The notes below the pieces were generated by a model, which was given only the letters and a program-made list of their open reading frames with translations, ran no database searches and was not told where the DNA came from. From the NCBI RefSeq assembly GCF_000278255.1, contig NZ_JH725084.1, positions 118,759 through 182,758 on the forward strand: 64,000 bases of DNA. Direction: 5' to 3'. Made by a program: the position numbers and the translations under genes. How positions within the stretch are numbered: the first letter of the stretch is position 1; the number at the start of each line of letters is the position of its first letter. This DNA is from Bartonella melophagi K-2C (GTDB taxonomy: Bacteria; Pseudomonadota; Alphaproteobacteria; Rhizobiales; Rhizobiaceae). Below are positions 63,100 to 64,000 of this stretch, in pieces.

Positions 63100-64000
63100 T
63101 TAATGAGATGCTTCATTTTTAACAGTGAGACTCATTTTATTAAGAACAGCTGATAGATTATTTTGCAAAGTGGCTTCAAGATCAGATGCTGTAAGCCCTT
63201 TATTATCTTTTGCTGCTATTTTTATTTTTAATGTTTGTGGATTTCTAGCAAAATTACCGAGGGCTTTCGAAATATTTTCAGCTTTATCATGATTTTTTAA
63301 TAATATTTTTGGGCTTTGGGTTACGATTAAATAAAAATTATCATAAAGTTCTTGTTTGAGATCATGTTTATTATCGTTAAGACTTTGAGCAAGATAAGAA
63401 AAGATTTTATCAATGAGACCAGCGTCTGTATAACATATGTCAATTTCAGAAATGCCAAGATTTTGAGAAGCAGCAATGATTGCGTCTTTTTGACCAGAGA
63501 AGAATGTTTTATCAACATCAATAACTGTAGCTGAGATTTTTCCAGAGCCAATGTTTTGGACGTTGAAAGACATTGCATTAAGCGAAAGGATACGCTTTTT
63601 TTCATTGTAAGAGATATCAAGCTTTCCTGAAACATCAAGGTACTCAAAGCCCGTATTTTTAAGAAAATCTAAGTTTTTTCTCTCCATTTTTTTAGGTAAG
63701 ATTGAAAGGCCATTAAGAGAGAGCAAAAGATTTTCTGGTATGGCTTGTTGCCATTGGTCTGATTTTAATTGCAATGATTCAAGGGTTGCCTTTATTTGCG
63801 GTACGTCAATAATTACTTTGTCAGTTTTAGCATCAATTGATGTAATAGCCGAAAGAACAGCCATGAGAAGGGCATTTTGTTCTGTCTGATTATTTGTTTT
63901 TTTTGCACTAAGGTAGGCTTGAACAAGTTTTTTAAGAGGCTGTTTAAGCGGTTGCATTTTTAAGCCAGATGTTTTAAATTTTCCAAAAGAGAAAGAAGCG
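63100..64000 (-). CDS. Protein of unknown function (partial, cut at right edge)
   Basis: The frame is open through the right edge (residues before ATG 63957 read ASFSFGKFKTSGLK), so the true start is outside the window and the visible part is ~300 residues. It is hydrophilic and Lys/Asn/Gln-rich with regular beta-type alternation (ISATVIDVDKTFFSG, LKIKIAAKDNKGL) and no membrane segment in the visible part. It looks like an envelope-associated or periplasmic protein, but I do not recognise the family. It follows nhaA's start by 125 bases on the same strand. Confidence 0.7.
   Translation of the reverse strand, partial: ASFSFGKFKTSGLKMQPLKQPLKKLVQAYLSAKKTNNQTEQNALLMAVLSAITSIDAKTDKVIIDVPQIKATLESLQLKSDQWQQAIPENLLLSLNGLSILPKKMERKNLDFLKNTGFEYLDVSGKLDISYNEKKRILSLNAMSFNVQNIGSGKISATVIDVDKTFFSGQKDAIIAASQNLGISEIDICYTDAGLIDKIFSYLAQSLNDNKHDLKQELYDNFYLIVTQSPKILLKNHDKAENISKALGNFARNPQTLKIKIAAKDNKGLTASDLEATLQNNLSAVLNKMSLTVKNEASH

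Overview
The window is AT-rich, densely coded bacterial chromosome that reads as a Rhizobiales alphaproteobacterium, most likely Bartonella. The strongest pointers are the ctpA-ialA-ialB order (invasion-associated locus, 9.3-11.8 kb), a YadA-type adhesin C-terminus at the left edge followed by a second IalB-family gene, an Omp10-type lipoprotein like that of Brucella, and several decaying genes and long AT-rich spacers typical of a shrinking host-associated genome. The genus is inferred from gene content, not from a database search.

Layout. 0-0.9 kb: end of a trimeric autotransporter plus a coupled IalB-family gene, then a 1-kb non-coding spacer. 1.9-12.8 kb (+): rlmE, obg, proB, proA, nadD, rsfS, rlmH, an EnvC-like protein, ctpA, rppH/ialA, ialB, a YggT protein and a DUF167 protein. 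12.8-17 kb (-): ppa, typA, mgtE. 17.3-19.3 kb: an M3 peptidase (dcp) pseudogene. 20-30.7 kb: MltB-like transglycosylase, galU, kdsD, omp10, a degenerate NtrC-like regulator, a phospholipase D-family protein, guaB and a universal-stress-protein pseudogene. 30.9-34.8 kb (+): rsmB-type methyltransferase, guaA, ugpQ. 34.9-42.1 kb (-): the ugpBAEC glycerol-3-phosphate importer and a zinc/manganese-type ABC importer. 42.2-46.5 kb (+): nrdHIEF (class Ib ribonucleotide reductase) behind a palindrome that looks like an NrdR box. 46.5-51.8 kb (-): prmC-prfA, fur, secA. 52-64 kb: ppiC, argJ, mutT, a cystine-type symporter, a methyltransferase, comF, grxC, ubiG, lysC, nhaA and an unrecognised protein cut by the right edge.

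How the genes work together. Most are housekeeping: proline (proBA), guanine nucleotides (guaB, guaA), deoxynucleotides (nrd), NAD (nadD), ribosome maturation and modification (rlmE, obg, rsfS, rlmH, rsmB), translation termination (prfA with its methylase prmC), secretion and envelope folding (secA, ppiC, ctpA, EnvC-like, MltB-like). Host-association genes are the adhesin and the ial genes. ugpQ plus ugpBAEC would release glycerol-3-phosphate from glycerophosphodiesters and import it.

No tRNA, rRNA, CRISPR array, insertion sequence or prophage gene was recognised. I did not find a clearly new multi-gene system. The most unusual items are a response regulator that has lost the sigma-54 ATPase motifs, a small ORF behind a perfect 14-bp palindrome (29.4-29.6 kb), and the structured leader of the nrd operon.
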